A DNA stretch of 37,412 bases from Methylobrevis pamukkalensis (GTDB lineage Bacteria > Pseudomonadota > Alphaproteobacteria > Rhizobiales > Pleomorphomonadaceae): the NCBI RefSeq assembly GCF_001720135.1, contig NZ_MCRJ01000025.1, forward strand, positions 1 to 37,412, given 5' to 3'. The notes beneath the pieces were generated by a model that was given only the letters and a program-made list of their open reading frames with translations, had not been told where the DNA came from and ran no database searches. Below, piece after piece: positions 9,960 through 19,359 of this stretch. The translations under genes were made by a program, and so were the position numbers. Within the stretch, counting starts at the first letter, position 1. The number at the start of each line of letters is the position of its first letter.

Positions 9960-10957
9960 ATGCGCCTGACACGCCGCGCTTCCCGCCTTCTCGCCACCCG
10001 TCTTCTGGCTACCGGCCTGCTGGTCGCCTTGCCCCTGCCGCGCTCGCGGAAACGCGGGTCCTGCAGCCGGTTGCGATTGCCGAATGGAAGGCGGTCTACG
10101 GCCGGGTCGAGGCGCGCGACGACGTGCCGGCCCGGGCGCGTCTCGGTGGCACCGTGGTCGAGCTGGCGGTCAGCGAGGGCGACACGGTTCGCGCCGGCGC
10201 GGTGATCGGCCGCATCCTCGACGACAAGATCGATTTCCGCATCGCCGCGCTGGATGCGCAGATCGGGGCGCTGCGCTCGCAGCTTGCCAACGCCGAGACC
10301 GAACTGGAGCGTGGCCGTACCCTGCTGTCGCGCGGCATCGTCTCGACCCAGCGGCTTGACGAACTGACGACGGCGGCCGAGGTCGTCCGCAACCAGCTCG
10401 CCGCCGCCGAAGCCGAGCGGCAGGTGATCGTGCAGGAGGCGGCCGAGGGCGCCGTGCTCTCCCCGGCGGACGGCCGGGTGCTGACCGTGCCGGTGACCCG
10501 GGGCGCCGTCGTGCTCGCCGGCGAAACCGTCGCCACGATCGGCGGCGGCGGCTTCTTCCTGCGCCTGTCGATCCCGGAACGCCATGCTTCCATGCTGACA
10601 GAAGGGGCCACGCTGCGAATCGAGACCGGCCATGGCCCGGCCGAGGGGCGGCTCGCCAAGATCTATCCGACGATCACCAGCGGACGGGTGGTTGCCGATG
10701 TGGACGTTCCGGGCCTCGACACCGCCTTCGTCGATGCCCGCCTGCTGGTGCGGGTGCCGGTCGGCGAGCGGCGGGCGCTGGTGGTTCCCGTCACGGCCCT
10801 CGTCACCCGGTCGGGAATCGATCTCGTCATGGTGACGACGGCCTCCGGCACCGCCGAGCGGGCGGTGGTGGTCGGCCAGCGCTTCGATCACGAGGGGGAG
10901 GCGGTTGCCGAAATCCTCACCGGCCTTCAGCCGGGCATGGAGATCGTGCTGCCATGA
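9960..10957 (+). CDS. RND efflux periplasmic adaptor subunit (HlyD-like), frame broken once
   Basis: Membrane fusion protein that bridges an inner-membrane RND pump to an outer-membrane channel. Repaired length is about 332 residues. The start ATG at 9960 gives a basic then hydrophobic signal peptide (RLLATGLLVALPLPALA, cleavage after ALA). The lipoyl-like half motif RLGGTVVELAVSEGDTV follows, then an alpha-hairpin (about residues 85-140), the second lipoyl half (SPADGRVLTVPVTRGAVV) and beta-barrel segments. The frame breaks near 10040: CTGCCGCGCTCGCG lacks one base, and restoring it gives PALAETRV with a proper signal cleavage site. The stop overlaps the pump's start (ATGA), so the two are coupled. 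The hairpin is short, as in small adaptors. The substrate is unknown. Confidence 0.88.
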
Positions 10958-13900
10958 CGCGTCCGCCGCTCGGCCTTGCCGGGGTCCTCACCCGCGCCTT
11001 CATTTCCTCGCCGCTGACGCCGCTGTTCCTGCTTGCCGCGCTGGCGCTCGGGCTCGTCGCCCTCGTCAGCCTGCCGCGCGAGGAGGAGCCGCAGATCTCC
11101 GTGCCGATGATCGACGTCCAGGTGTCCGCCGCCGGCCTGTCGGCCGAGGATGCGGTCAAGCTCGTCACCGAGCCGCTGGAGACGATCGTCAAGGCGATCG
11201 ACGGGGTCGAGCATGTCTATTCCCAGACGGCCGACGACCAGGTTCTCGTCACGGCGCGCTTCGAGGTCGGCACGCCGGCGGACAACGCGGTGCTGCGCGT
11301 CCACGACCGGATCCGCGCCAATCTCGACCGCATCCCCGTCGCATTCCCGAGCCGCTGGTGGTCGGCCGCGGCATCGACGATGTCGCGATCGTCACGCTGA
11401 CTCTCGCGCCGGTCGATCCGGCCGCAAACGTCACGGCGGCGGATCTCACCCGGGTCGCCCGCGAACTGCGGGTCGATCTTGCCACCATCGCCGACGTCGG
11501 GCTCACCTATCTGGTCGGCGAGGCGGACGATGCGATCCGCATCGCGCCGGACCCGGAGCGGCTGGCGCTGGCGGGCGTCACGCTGCAGCAGCTCTCGGCG
11601 AAGGTCTCGGGCGCCAACCGGTCGTTCGCCGCCGGTGTGGTGCGCGAGGACGGCCGGCAGATCCGCATGCTTGCGGGCCGGACGCTGGCGACGCCCGAGG
11701 AGATCGGCAACCTGCTGCTGACCACCCGCGACGACCGGCCGGTGTATGTGCGCGACGTCGCCGACGTCGCCTATGTGCCGGACATGTCGGATCTCTACGT
11801 CGCCGAGGTCACGCGCGACGCGGTGGGCGCCCCGGTGCGCCGGCCGGCGGTGACGCTGGCGATCGCCAAGCGCGCGGGGGCCAACGCGGTCACGGTCGCC
11901 GGCCACATTCTCGAGCGCGTCGAGACGCTGAAAGGTCACCTGATCCCCTCGTCGATGGCCGTGACGGTGACGCGCAACTACGGGGAAAGCGCGAACGAGA
12001 AGGCCAATGAACTGCTGTTCCACCTCGGCCTTGCCACGCTCTCGATCATCGCGCTGGTCTTCTTCGCGATCGGCCGGCGCGAGGCGCTGGTGGTCGCCAT
12101 CGTCATCCCGGTGACGATCCTGCTGACCCTGTTCGCCTCCTGGCTGATGGGCTACACGCTCAACCGCGTCTCGCTGTTCGCGCTGATCTTCTCCATCGGC
12201 ATTCTCGTCGACGACGCCATCGTCGTGATCGAGAACATCGCCCGGCACTGGGGCATGGCCGGCGGCGGCGACCGGCGGCAATCGGCGATCGCGGCGGTGG
12301 CCGAGGTCGGCAACCCGACCATCGTCGCGACGCTGACCGTGGTCGCCGCCTTGCTGCCGATGATGTTCGTCTCGGGGATGATGGGCCCCTACATGAGCCC
12401 GATCCCGGCCAACGCCTCGGCGGCGATGATCTTCTCCTTCTTCGTCGCGGTGACGGTCACGCCCTGGCTGATGCTGAAGCTCGCCGGCCCGGCCGTCGCG
12501 ACGCCGGCCGGGGGCGGGCATCACGCAGACCACGACGGCGGCCTGCTCGGCCGGCTCTATGCCGAGGCGGCCCGGCCGGTGCTGGCCTCGAAGACGGCGA
12601 GCTGGGCGTTCCTCGCCATCGTCGGCGTGCTGACCCTCGGCTCGCTCGCGCTGTTCTACACCCAGCATGTCACGGTCAAGCTGCTGCCCTTCGACAACAA
12701 GGCGGAATTGTCGGTCACCATCGACCTGCCCGAGGGGGCGTCGGTGGAGGCGACCGATGCGGTGGCGCAGGATGTCGCCCGGGTCGCGCTCGCCCTGCCG
12801 GAGGTGATCTCGGCGGGCACCCATGCCGCCACGGCCGCGCCGTTCAACTTCAACGGCCTCGTCCGCCACGCCTATCTGCGCGCCGCGCCGGAGATGGGCG
12901 AGGTGCAGGTCAACCTGTCGTCGAAGGCCGACCGCGACCGGCCGAGCCACGCGATCGCGCTCGATCTGCGTCAGCGGCTCGGCGCGCTGACGCTGCCGGC
13001 GGGCACGGTGCTGAAGGTGGTGGAACCGCCGCCGGGGCCGCCGGTGATGGCCACCCTGCTGGCGGAGATCTACGGGCCGGATGCGGCGACCCGCCGGGCC
13101 GTGGCCGCCAGGGTGGAGGCGGCCTTCCGCTCGGTGCCCTTCATCGTCGACGTCGACAACAGCTTCGGGGCTCCGGCGCCGCGCCTGCGCGCCACGATCT
13201 CGCCCGACGATCTCGCCTTCTTCGGGGTGCAGGAGAGCGACGTGTTCGACACGCTGGCGATCCTCGGCGGGGAGACGACGGTCGGCTATTCCCATCGCGG
13301 CGGCGGGCGTCCGCCGATCCCGATCACGCTGGCGCTGCCCAGGGCCGACAAGGTGGCCGGCGAGCGGATGCTGGCGACGCCGATCGCGGCCGACGTGCTG
13401 CCGGGGGCAACCGGCGTCGTCGAACTCGGCGACGTCGTGCGCCTTGCCCGCGAGCCCGCGTCCTATCCGGTGTTCCGCCACACGGCATCGACGCGGAAAT
13501 GGTGACGGCGGAGCTGGCCGGCGACTTCGAGGCACCGCTCTACGGCATGCTCGCCGTGCAGAAGGCGCTGGACGCCATGGACTTCGGCGACCTGCCGCGG
13601 CCAGAGATCGTCCTCAACGGCCAGCCGGCAGACCGCGCGACGCCCGTGCTGCTCTGGGATGGCGAGTGGGAGGTGACCTGGGTGACCTTCCGCGACATGG
13701 GCGCGGCCTTCATGGTGGCGCTGCTCGGCATCTACATTCTCGTGGTCGCGCAGTTCCGCTCGTTCAAGGTGCCGCTGGTGATCCTGACGCCGATCCCGCT
13801 GACCTTCATCGGCATCCTCGGCGGGCACTGGCTGTTCGGCGCGCCGTTCACCGCCACGTCGATGATCGGCTTCATCGCGCTTGCCGGCATCATCGTCCGC

Positions 13901-14158
13901 AACTCGATCCTGCTGGTGGATTTCATCCGCCACGCGCGCCGGGACGACGTGCCGCTGGTCGACACGCTGATCGAGGCCGGGTCGATCCGCTTCAAGCCGA
14001 TCCTGCTGACCGCGCTGGCGGCGATGATCGGCGCGGTGGTGATCCTCTCCGATCCGATCTTCCAGGGTCTGGCGATCTCGCTGCTGTTCGGGTTGGCCTC
14101 GTCGACGCTGCTGACGGTGCTGGTGATCCCGGCGATCTACCGGGTGCTGCGGACCTGA
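10954..14158 (+). CDS. RND efflux pump permease, frame broken twice
   Basis: A trimeric proton-driven inner-membrane exporter of the AcrB/AcrF class, about 1068 residues after repair. The first helix is followed by PREEEPQISVPMIDV. The TM4 proton-relay pair is present in GILVDDAIVVIENI. In TM10 the lysine of AcrB is replaced by arginine (GIIVRNSILLVDF). The cytoplasmic loop after TM6 carries a histidine/aspartate cluster, GGGHHADHDGG (near 12515-12545). Missing bases near 11341 (GTCGCATT for GTCGGCATT) and near 13482 (CACACGGC for CACAACGGC) split the frame into three. Repair gives RIPVGIPEPLVVGRG and FRHNGIDAEMVT, both normal for the family. It is the last gene of the DUF2892-adaptor-pump operon. 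No outer-membrane channel gene is nearby. The substrate is unknown. Confidence 0.92.
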
Positions 14159-14317
14159 GGACAACGGGCGCCGGGTATTCGCGCCGGCTCGGTGAACAAT
14201 GCGTGCGGGGGAGCCGTTCTTCCTTGGGGCGCATGATCGAGGTCAAGGCCTCGGGACGCGCATCGGCGATACTCGCCGCACGCCCGCATTGCGGGACACG
14301 ATCCTGGAGGGGAAACG

Positions 14318-14701
14318 ATGACAACGACGCTGCCGAAAAGCTTTCGACATATCCGGCTGGAGCTTGCCCGCGAGAAGGACCATCCGCAGGGCGACGCCGG
14401 CCATGGCTACGACATCCTGCTGCCGCTGAAGGACGACGGCGCGATCGACACCGCGAGCCTCGGCGGCGAGGCGGTCTGCCGGGTGCGCCGCTTCCGCTCC
14501 GACGAGAACGACCGGATCGGCAAGCTGGTGCGCAGCGGCGGCGGCCGCTGGAAGATCGACTACGACAAGAGCGACGATGCCGACGACGAACTGGCCTTCC
14601 ACTTCGAGGCCGAGCATTTCGTGGCGGGCGAGTATGTCTCGATCCGCGAGGACGACGGCGAGCTCCACACGTTCCAGGTCGTCGCCGTTCGCGAGCCGTG
14701 A
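14318..14701 (+). CDS. Uncharacterised acidic protein (127 aa)
   Basis: I do not recognise the family. The ATG at 14318 follows an excellent TGGAGGGG site and the frame is intact. The protein is soluble, without signal peptide or membrane segment. It is rich in Asp/Glu with a strand-like pattern (HGYDILLPLKDDGAID, CRVRRFRSDENDRIG, GEYVSIREDDGELHTFQVV). The C-terminal part resembles a small beta-barrel, but this is only an impression. It has its own 160-base upstream region and ends 10 bases from the convergent aminotransferase gene. Codon use matches its neighbours, so it is likely a native core gene rather than a recent arrival. Confidence 0.8.
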   Translation: MTTTLPKSFRHIRLELAREKDHPQGDAGHGYDILLPLKDDGAIDTASLGGEAVCRVRRFRSDENDRIGKLVRSGGGRWKIDYDKSDDADDELAFHFEAEHFVAGEYVSIREDDGELHTFQVVAVREP

Positions 14702-14710
14702 GCGGACGGA

Positions 14711-15646
14711 TCAGCCGCCGGTATAGTCGGCGTAGAGCGCCGCGATCCGCGCGGTGACCGGGCCGGGCGTGCCGTTGCCGATGGTGCGCCCGTCGATCCG
14801 CGTCACGGGCGTGACGCCGCCGAGCGTTCCGGTGACGAAGGCCTCGGACGCGGCATAGGTCTCGGCGAGGGTGAAGTCATGCTCCCGCACCACGCCGCCG
14901 GCGCCCGCGTAGAGGCCGATGATCTTCTTGCGGGTGATGCCCTTGAAGTTGTAGCGGCCGGTCGAGGTCCACAGTTCCTCGCCGCGCACGATGAAGAAGT
15001 TGGTGGAGTTGCAGCTGGCGACGAAGCCGTGCGGGTCGAGCATCAGCGCCTCGTCGGCGCCGGCGTTGATCGCCTGGATCAGCGCCTGGATGAAGTTGAG
15101 GCGGCTGTGGGAATTGAGCCGGAGATCGAACACGTCCGGGCCGCTGCAGCGGATCGTCGACGTGAAGAGCGCCATGCCCTTCGCCTTGGCTTCCGGGCGC
15201 GGCGCCTTGTACTCGGCGACGATGACGACCGTGGCAGTGCCGAGGGCGAAGCGGGGATCCTGGTTCGGCGTCTTCTTGCGCCCGCGCGTCACCATCAGGC
15301 GGATGTGGGCGCCATCGGTCATGCCGTTGACTTCCAGCGTCTGCTCGATCGCGGCGATCACCTCGTCCCGGGTCAGGCCGATGTCGAGCTGGATCGCGCC
15401 GGCGCCCTCGAACAGGCGGTCCATGTGGTCGTCGATGGCGAGCAGGTGGCCCTTGATGAGACGCAGCCCCTCCCAGACGCCGTCGCCGAGCACGAAGCCG
15501 GCATCGAACACCGACACCTTCGCCTCGTTGCGCGGGAAGAAGGCGCCGTCGACATAGACGAGCACTCCGTCGTTGCGCGGATCGTCGAGATAGCCCTGGG
15601 CACTGGCTTCGGTGTTCTGCGAGGAAGACGAGGTGGACGCGGTCAT
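14711..15646 (-). CDS. Aminotransferase class IV homologue lacking the PLP lysine
   Basis: A 311-residue fold-type IV protein related to D-amino-acid and branched-chain aminotransferases. Family features include YVDGAFFPRNEAKVSVFD, GDGVWEGLRLIKGH, IRLMVTRGRKKTP, GFVASCNSTNFFIV and GITRKKIIGLY. The region that normally carries the Schiff-base lysine (IKSLN in D-amino-acid transaminase, KACGNY in BCAT) reads NSHSRLNF, with Arg at residue 182 and no lysine. The glutamate that contacts the pyridine nitrogen (VTEGSSSN) is also replaced, reading VASCNSTN with Ser 211. Arg is CGC, two changes from any lysine codon, so a sequencing error is unlikely. It may be catalytically altered or use other chemistry. 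The start at 15646 follows GGAG. The frame is intact. Confidence 0.85.
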   Translation of the reverse strand: MTASTSSSSQNTEASAQGYLDDPRNDGVLVYVDGAFFPRNEAKVSVFDAGFVLGDGVWEGLRLIKGHLLAIDDHMDRLFEGAGAIQLDIGLTRDEVIAAIEQTLEVNGMTDGAHIRLMVTRGRKKTPNQDPRFALGTATVVIVAEYKAPRPEAKAKGMALFTSTIRCSGPDVFDLRLNSHSRLNFIQALIQAINAGADEALMLDPHGFVASCNSTNFFIVRGEELWTSTGRYNFKGITRKKIIGLYAGAGGVVREHDFTLAETYAASEAFVTGTLGGVTPVTRIDGRTIGNGTPGPVTARIAALYADYTGG

Positions 15647-15891
15647 CGGGGGGCTCCGGACAGGGCATGCGGCACGCCGGGTGCCGTGTCGCAGTGATAG
15701 CGCCACGCTGGATGCCGGGAAATGGCCTGCCGCGCAATGTCCGTCTCGTTGCGGCCGGACCTCGTGGAAAGGCATTCCCTTCAAACCGCCGCTTTGACCC
15801 TGCTTCGACCTTGAGAACAGCCGGCAAAGCCAATATTCCTGCCGGCAACACGAGACACGACAAAGCCGTTCCCTATCCGAAAGGACCACCC

Positions 15892-16724
15892 ATGAGCGTT
15901 TCCCCGTCCGCCGTGCCCGCCGAGGGCGCGACCGAGAAGAAGACGTTTCCGATTCCGGACGGCGTCTTCGCGGAGACCGTCGTGTCGGTGAAGCATTACA
16001 CGGACCGCCTGTTCAAGTTCCGGGTCACCCGTCCGCCGAGCTTCCGCTTCCGCTCCGGCGAGTTCGTGATGATCGGCCTGCCCAATGCCGAGAAGCCGGT
16101 GTTCCGCGCCTATTCGGTGGCGAGCCCGTCGTGGGACGAGGAGTTGGAGTTCTTCTCGATCAAGGTGCCGAACGGCCCGCTCACCGAGCATCTGCAGAAG
16201 ATCCAGGTCGGCGATACCGTGCTGATGCGCAAGAAGCCGACGGGCACGCTGGTGCTCGACGCGCTGGTGCCCGGCAAGCGGCTCTACATGTTCTCCACCG
16301 GCACCGGCGTTGCCCCCTTCGCCTCGCTGATCCGCGATCCGGAGACCTACGAGAAGTTCGACGAGGTGATCCTGACGCAGACCTGCCGGGAGGTCTCCGA
16401 ACTCGCCTACATCAAGGAACTGGTCGAGGACATCCGCAACGACCCGCTGGTCGGCGAGTTCGCGGCCGAGAAGCTGACGCTGTTCACCTCGCGACGCGCG
16501 AGCCCTATGTCTGCTCCGAACGCATCACCGACCTGCTCAAGAGCCGCCGCCTGTTCGAGCTGCTCGACCTGCCGCCGATCGATCCGCAGTTCGATCGCGG
16601 CATGATCTGCGGCTCGATGGAGATGCTGCGCGACACCAAGGCGATCCTCGAGGATTTCGGCCTCGACGAGGGCTCCAACGCCAAGCCGGCCACCTTCGTG
16701 GTCGAGCGCGCCTTCGTGGGCTGA
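15892..16724 (+). CDS. fpr: Ferredoxin-NADP(+) reductase, frame broken once
   Basis: Flavoprotein that transfers electrons between NADPH and ferredoxin or flavodoxin, important in oxidative-stress defence and Fe-S biology. Repaired length is about 277 residues. The FAD motif RAYSVASP, the nucleotide-binding GTGVAPFASLIRD, and the C-terminal GSMEMLRDTKAILEDFGL and VVERAFVG match bacterial FprA-type enzymes. The ATG at 15892 follows GAAAGGA. The frame breaks near 16491, where ACCTCGCGACG should read ACCTCGGCGACG, restoring the conserved TREPYVCSERI. A perfect hairpin 21 bases after the stop probably ends the transcript. The gene is divergent from the class IV aminotransferase homologue. Confidence 0.93.
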
Positions 16725-16745
16725 TGAGTGCGGGGATGAAATGAG

Positions 16746-16768
16746 CGGGCGCCCGAAGAGGGCGCCCG
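16746..16768 (+). terminator. Hairpin after fpr
   Basis: CGGGCGCCC (16746-16754) pairs perfectly with GGGCGCCCG (16760-16768) around GAAGA, starting 21 bases after the fpr stop. GC-rich hairpins without a T-tract are common transcript ends in this group. Confidence 0.6.
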
Positions 16769-16784
16769 ATGGCGACGCCGCGGC

Positions 16785-16837
16785 TTTCCCTCGCCCTTCG
16801 AGACAGCCGCTTCGCGGCTTCCTCAGGGTGAGGGAAA
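16785..16837. repeat. Rhizobiales-type interspersed palindromic repeat, copy 1
   Basis: The outer arms TTTCCCTCGCCCT and AGGGTGAGGGAAA pair with one mismatch. The inner arms AGCCGC-TTC-GCGGCT pair perfectly. The TTCGAGAC...CCTCAGG core is typical of the palindromic repeats scattered between Rhizobiales genes, usually seen as CATCCTGAGG...CTCGAAGG. Copy 2 follows in the opposite orientation at 16875. Confidence 0.75.
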
Positions 16838-16874
16838 GAGCAACCGGCTGCACTAAAAGCGAAAAATGGTCGAA

Positions 16875-16923
16875 GGCCTCATCCTGAGGAGGGCTGGAAC
16901 AGCCCGTCTCGAAGGACGAGGCC
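16875..16923. repeat. Rhizobiales-type interspersed palindromic repeat, copy 2 (inverted)
   Basis: The arms GGCCTCATCCT (16875-16885) and AGGACGAGGCC (16913-16923) pair with one G-U type mismatch. The inner arms GGGCT and AGCCC pair. CCTGAGG and GTCTCGAAGG are the reverse complement of the cores in copy 1. The 37-base spacer between copies holds no gene. The centre sequences differ, so the two are separate family members rather than one recent duplication. Confidence 0.75.
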
Positions 16924-16985
16924 GGGTGCGTCGGCCCCTGCCGCTGGCTAAACGGCAAACCAGCGGAGCGGGAAGCCTTCCTCGC

Positions 16986-17203
16986 TCAGCCTTCGGTCTT
17001 GCGGCGGCCCTTGGCCATCCAGGAGATGATCGCGCCGGCGGGCAGCACCCACAGCAGGCCGGCGATGATGTAGAACAGAAGCTCGGCGTCTTCGACATGC
17101 CGGGCAGGGTGCGGACGGCAAATCCCATCACCAGCAGCGGATAGATCGAGACGAGCAGCGTCAGCAGGATGGCGCCGACGAGCGATCTGATGCGTCCGGA
17201 CAA
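16986..17203 (-). CDS. DUF2842 small membrane protein, frame broken once
   Basis: A 72-residue two-helix inner-membrane protein of the alphaproteobacterial DUF2842 family. The N-terminal part reads SGRIRSLVGAILLTLLVSIY; after repair the second helix reads LLFYIIAGLLWVLPAGAI, followed by SWMAKGRRKTEG. A missing base near 17084 (minus strand ACGCCGAGC for ACGCCGGAGC) breaks the frame between the helices. The likely start is TTG at 17203, preceded by GGGAG; no ATG is suitably placed. The function is unknown. It is easily missed by gene finders because of its size, rare start and frameshift. Confidence 0.7.
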
Positions 17204-17446
17204 GGCGTGGTCTCCCGTGGCTGCGGCGGCGATGGTGCGCGCCGGACCTGAATAGACGAGAGCACCGTCGGTGGGAAGGGCGCGGCCCGGACCGGTTTGC
17301 GGCACACCTTGTCCCAAATGCAGGGTGCCACGATCAACCCCCGCAACACGAAACGGGCGACGACCTCGCGGCCGTCGCCCGTTCCTGTCCGCGAGGCGGG
17401 AGAGTTCGGGGCACCATGTGCAACACGAACCGACCGACCGGAAGGG

Positions 17447-17944
17447 TCACGCCGCCTGAAGGGCGTGCTCGTTGGCGGATGCATCGGCAACCGCGGTAAG
17501 CGCCTGATCGGTGGCGGACTCTTCCTGAAGGGTCTCGTCGATCAGCTTGGCGGCGTCCTTCATGCCGAGGACGGTCGCCCAGCGCTTCAGGGTGCCGTAG
17601 CGGGCGATCTCGTAGTGCTCCACCGCCTGGGCCGCGGCGATCAGGCCGGCGTCGAGGGCAGGGGTATCCTTGAACTCGTCCATGACTTCCTCGCCCTCGG
17701 CGAGAATGCCGTCGATCGCTTCGCAGGTCTTGCCGCGCGGGCGCTTGCCGATGAGTTCGAACACCTGCTGGAGACGCTCGATCTGGACCTGAGTCTCGTC
17801 ACGATGCTTCAGGAAACCGGCCTTCAGCTCTTCCGACTGGGCGCCACGGGCCATCTTCGGCAGAGCTTTCACGATCTGGCGCTCGGCGTAGTAGATGTCC
17901 TTGAGGGTTTCGTGAAACAGGTCTTCGAGGGTCTTGTTCTTCAT
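17447..17944 (-). CDS. DUF892 ferritin-like protein (YciF type)
   Basis: A 165-residue, all-helical protein of the DUF892/YciF ferritin-like family, associated with stress responses. The opening LEDLFHETLKDIYYAERQI is diagnostic. Candidate di-metal ligands are the glutamates in YYAERQ, KHRDETQ and the QAVEHYEIARYG segment. Start is ATG at 17944 with GGAG five to eight bases upstream; an earlier in-frame ATG would add an unlikely 14 residues. The frame is intact. It stands alone, 240 bases from DUF2842. Stress induction is inferred from the family, not from a visible promoter. Confidence 0.92.
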   Translation of the reverse strand: MKNKTLEDLFHETLKDIYYAERQIVKALPKMARGAQSEELKAGFLKHRDETQVQIERLQQVFELIGKRPRGKTCEAIDGILAEGEEVMDEFKDTPALDAGLIAAAQAVEHYEIARYGTLKRWATVLGMKDAAKLIDETLQEESATDQALTAVADASANEHALQAA

Positions 17945-18186
17945 GACGTACTCCGTCTGTCGGTGTGAATGTTCGACACCCGACAAACCGGAATCCTGTG
18001 GAGCTTGTTCCCGCGAGCGTGAGATTCAGCGCATAAAAATCGCGTCCGGCCGTTTTGTTCAATGCATGTATTCGGATTCAGAAAACAGTCCTGTGTGGGG
18101 ATTGCCGCGAAATACAGTTCCAGTCAGAGGGCCGGCCGGGCGACGAGATCGCGTCGCCCGTGGCCATGTCCGTGGGGCAGGCACGG

Positions 18187-19230
18187 TCACATCCCGTAGA
18201 GCGCGGCCCGCTCCGGATCGCCCGCGGCCACCTGGCGGGCGAGATCGACGATCACCTTCGCCTGTTTCCACGTCGCATCGTCCTGCATCTTGCCCTCGAT
18301 CATCACCGCGCCGCTGCCGTCCGGCATCGCCTCGAGAATGCGCAGCGCGAACTTCACCTCCTCCGGCTCCGGGCTGAACACCTTCTTGGCGATGTCGATC
18401 TGGCTCGGATGCAGCGACCAGGCGCCGACGCAGCCCATCAGGAAGGCGTTGCGGAACTGGGCCTCGCAGGCGGCGGCATCGGAGAAGTCGCCGAACGGGC
18501 CGTAGAAGGGGCGGATGCCGGCCGCAAGGCAGGCGTCTACCATCTTGGCCACCGTGTAGTGCCAGAGATCCTGCTGCACGAGCGTGCGGGGCGCGTCGCC
18601 GGCGGCGTCCGGGAGCACGCCGTAGTCCGGATGACCACCGCCGACGCGGGTGGTCTTCATGCCGCGCGAGGCGGCAAGGTCGGCCGGCCCGAGGCTCATG
18701 CCGTGCATGCGCGGGCTGGACGTCGCGATCGCCTCGACATTCTTCACGCCCTCGGCGGTCTCGAGGATGGCGTGGATCAGGATCGGCTTCTTCAGGCCGT
18801 GACGGGCCTCGAGCTGGGCGAGAAGCTGGTCCATGTAGTGGATGTCCCACGGACCCTCCACCTTCGGCAGCATGATCACGTCGAGCCGGTCGCCGACCTC
18901 GCCGACGATCTCGCCGATGTCGTCGAGGATCCACGGGCTGTTGAGGCAGTTGATGCGGGTCCACAGCGCGGCCGTGCCGAGATCGGCCTTGGCCATCTCG
19001 ATGAAGCCGCGGCGGGCCGCCTCCTTCTGGTCGGCGGGAATGGCGTCTTCCAGGTTGCCGAGAACGATGTCGACCTTGCGGGCAAGCTCCGGCAGCTTGG
19101 CGCGGACCTTCTCGATATGCGGCGGCACGAAATGGATCATGCGCTCCAGCCGCACCGGCAGTTCGCGGTAAGGCTCGGGGGCGCCGATCGCCAGCGGCTT
19201 CCAGTAGGCGCGGGGCGTCTTCGTCGTCAT
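18187..19230 (-). CDS. HpcH/HpaI aldolase / CoA ester lyase (malyl-CoA lyase-like)
   Basis: A 347-residue TIM-barrel lyase of the HpcH/HpaI/CitE superfamily. Motifs are [14 protein letters not shown] (metal and CoA region), [26 protein letters not shown] with the conserved Glu, [25 protein letters not shown] and [11 protein letters not shown]. The overall arrangement is closest to (S)-malyl-CoA / beta-methylmalyl-CoA lyases, which cleave malyl-CoA to acetyl-CoA and glyoxylate. The N-terminal segment [10 protein letters not shown] differs from classical Mcl1, so the substrate is uncertain. The start at 19230 ([10 protein letters not shown]) fits. No ethylmalonyl-CoA or serine-cycle gene is adjacent, and it appears monocistronic. 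The frame is intact. Confidence 0.87.
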   Translation of the reverse strand: MTTKTPRAYWKPLAIGAPEPYRELPVRLERMIHFVPPHIEKVRAKLPELARKVDIVLGNLEDAIPADQKEAARRGFIEMAKADLGTAALWTRINCLNSPWILDDIGEIVGEVGDRLDVIMLPKVEGPWDIHYMDQLLAQLEARHGLKKPILIHAILETAEGVKNVEAIATSSPRMHGMSLGPADLAASRGMKTTRVGGGHPDYGVLPDAAGDAPRTLVQQDLWHYTVAKMVDACLAAGIRPFYGPFGDFSDAAACEAQFRNAFLMGCVGAWSLHPSQIDIAKKVFSPEPEEVKFALRILEAMPDGSGAVMIEGKMQDDATWKQAKVIVDLARQVAAGDPERAALYGM

Positions 19231-19359
19231 GTCGGTGTCCGTCGGTCGGTCGGTTGCGGTGCGGCCGCAGCGCGGCATGGAGACTATATGCCGGGTCGCG
19301 CGACGATCATGCAGTGCCGAAATGGTCGCATGGTGCGAAAGGCGGACGGCGGCGGCCGG

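Noticed and set aside
11217-13535. A 772-codon open frame antisense to the RND pump
   Set aside because: Same mirror-frame effect; repetitive Arg/Asp/Gly composition and no recognisable domain.
18059-18964. A coding frame overlapping the CoA-lyase gene on the same strand
   Set aside because: It is an out-of-frame shadow of the intact lyase, which has all family motifs.
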